A DNA stretch of 6,489 bases, taken from positions 1 to 6,489 of the forward strand of contig JAHDDN010000308.1 in NCBI GenBank assembly GCA_020629335.1, in the 5' to 3' direction. Shown here one piece after another: positions 6,280-6,489 of this stretch. Both the position numbers and the translations under genes were made by a program. The DNA is from Chitinophagales bacterium (GTDB taxonomy: Bacteria; Bacteroidota; Bacteroidia; Chitinophagales; UBA2359). Every line of letters starts with the position of its first letter. The stretch's first letter is position 1. The notes beneath the pieces are model-generated. The model worked only from the letters and a program-made list of their open reading frames with translations. It was not told where the DNA came from and ran no database searches.

Positions 6280-6403
6280 TGCTGCGCTTCGCTTGCAATG
6301 AGTAATGCATAATGATGAATGATAAATGTTGGGCTTGTACGATGCACTTCGCCTTTACGTGCGCAGTAGGAAGCTCCAAAAAATAAAACTATAAATAAAA
6401 ATT

Positions 6404-6489
6404 ATGAAATATTTAATTCAGGCTTTAGCTACTTTAATGTTATTGATTAGTGTTAGTATGCTACAGAGTTGTTTGAAAAAAGGAGAGGA
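6404..6489 (+). CDS. Partial lipoprotein gene, N-terminus only
   Basis: The ATG at 6404 opens a frame that runs off the window after 28 complete codons. It has a lipoprotein signal peptide: Lys2, a hydrophobic run (Leu4 to Leu20), and a lipobox-like LQSC with Cys23 as the probable lipidated residue. It continues LKKGE. The leader before the start (ATAAATAAAAATT) is the A-rich type common in Bacteroidota. The protein is likely exported and anchored in a membrane. The residues right after Cys lack the acidic pair that marks surface export in this phylum, so a periplasm-facing location is slightly favoured. The mature function cannot be told. Confidence 0.8.
   Translation, partial: MKYLIQALATLMLLISVSMLQSCLKKGE

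Larger units (their letters stand above)
6062..6403. other. Repeat island between ceramidase-like gene and lipoprotein gene
   Basis: No gene is seen in this 342-base gap. It contains degenerate AATGA-type short repeats (6068-6090), two tandem small hairpins (6112-6143), family I copy 2 (6145-6279), a second AATGA-rich patch (6297-6329), a GC-richer segment (6330-6376), and an A-rich leader (6377-6403) for the lipoprotein gene. No T-run terminator for the ceramidase-like gene is evident. Confidence 0.7.

Overview
The window looks like a chromosomal segment of a Bacteroidota bacterium, probably Cytophagales-like. The reasons are the AT-rich intergenic DNA, mostly A-rich gene leaders without a strong Shine-Dalgarno, a TonB-dependent receptor carrying the N-terminal carboxypeptidase-regulatory-like domain typical of this phylum, and long palindromic repeats between the genes. 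The order-level guess is an impression from protein style and was not tested.

Layout, all genes on the + strand: (1) a complete ClpP-family serine protease subunit at 22-570; (2) a 913-base gene-free stretch (571-1483) packed with palindromic elements; (3) a complete 830-residue TonB-dependent outer-membrane receptor at 1484-3976; (4) a 369-base gap with a second copy of the long hairpin element seen upstream of the receptor, then a textbook Rho-independent terminator at 4183-4219; (5) a complete 571-residue neutral/alkaline ceramidase-family amidase at 4346-6061, with no signal peptide and with Thr where the family nucleophile Ser is expected; (6) a 342-base repeat island; (7) the first 28 codons of a lipoprotein gene that runs off the window at 6489.

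The genes appear to be separate transcription units. The receptor and ceramidase are split by a strong terminator, and no SusD partner follows the receptor, so no shared pathway can be claimed. A link through lipid or sphingolipid use is possible but speculative.

The most interesting content is between the genes. Two dispersed structured repeat families occur twice each. Family I (about 135 bases, copies at 919-1054 on the minus strand and 6145-6279 on the plus strand) folds into a two-stem hairpin, and the two copies differ by at least four compensatory base-pair changes. Family II (about 160 bases, copies at 1252-1415 and 3981-4140, both plus) flanks the receptor gene. It has a conserved loop core of about 57 bases, but its arms differ completely in sequence while remaining self-complementary. 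Further palindromes lie at 602-727 and 847-919. None contains a transposase gene, so they are either non-autonomous elements or structured RNAs.
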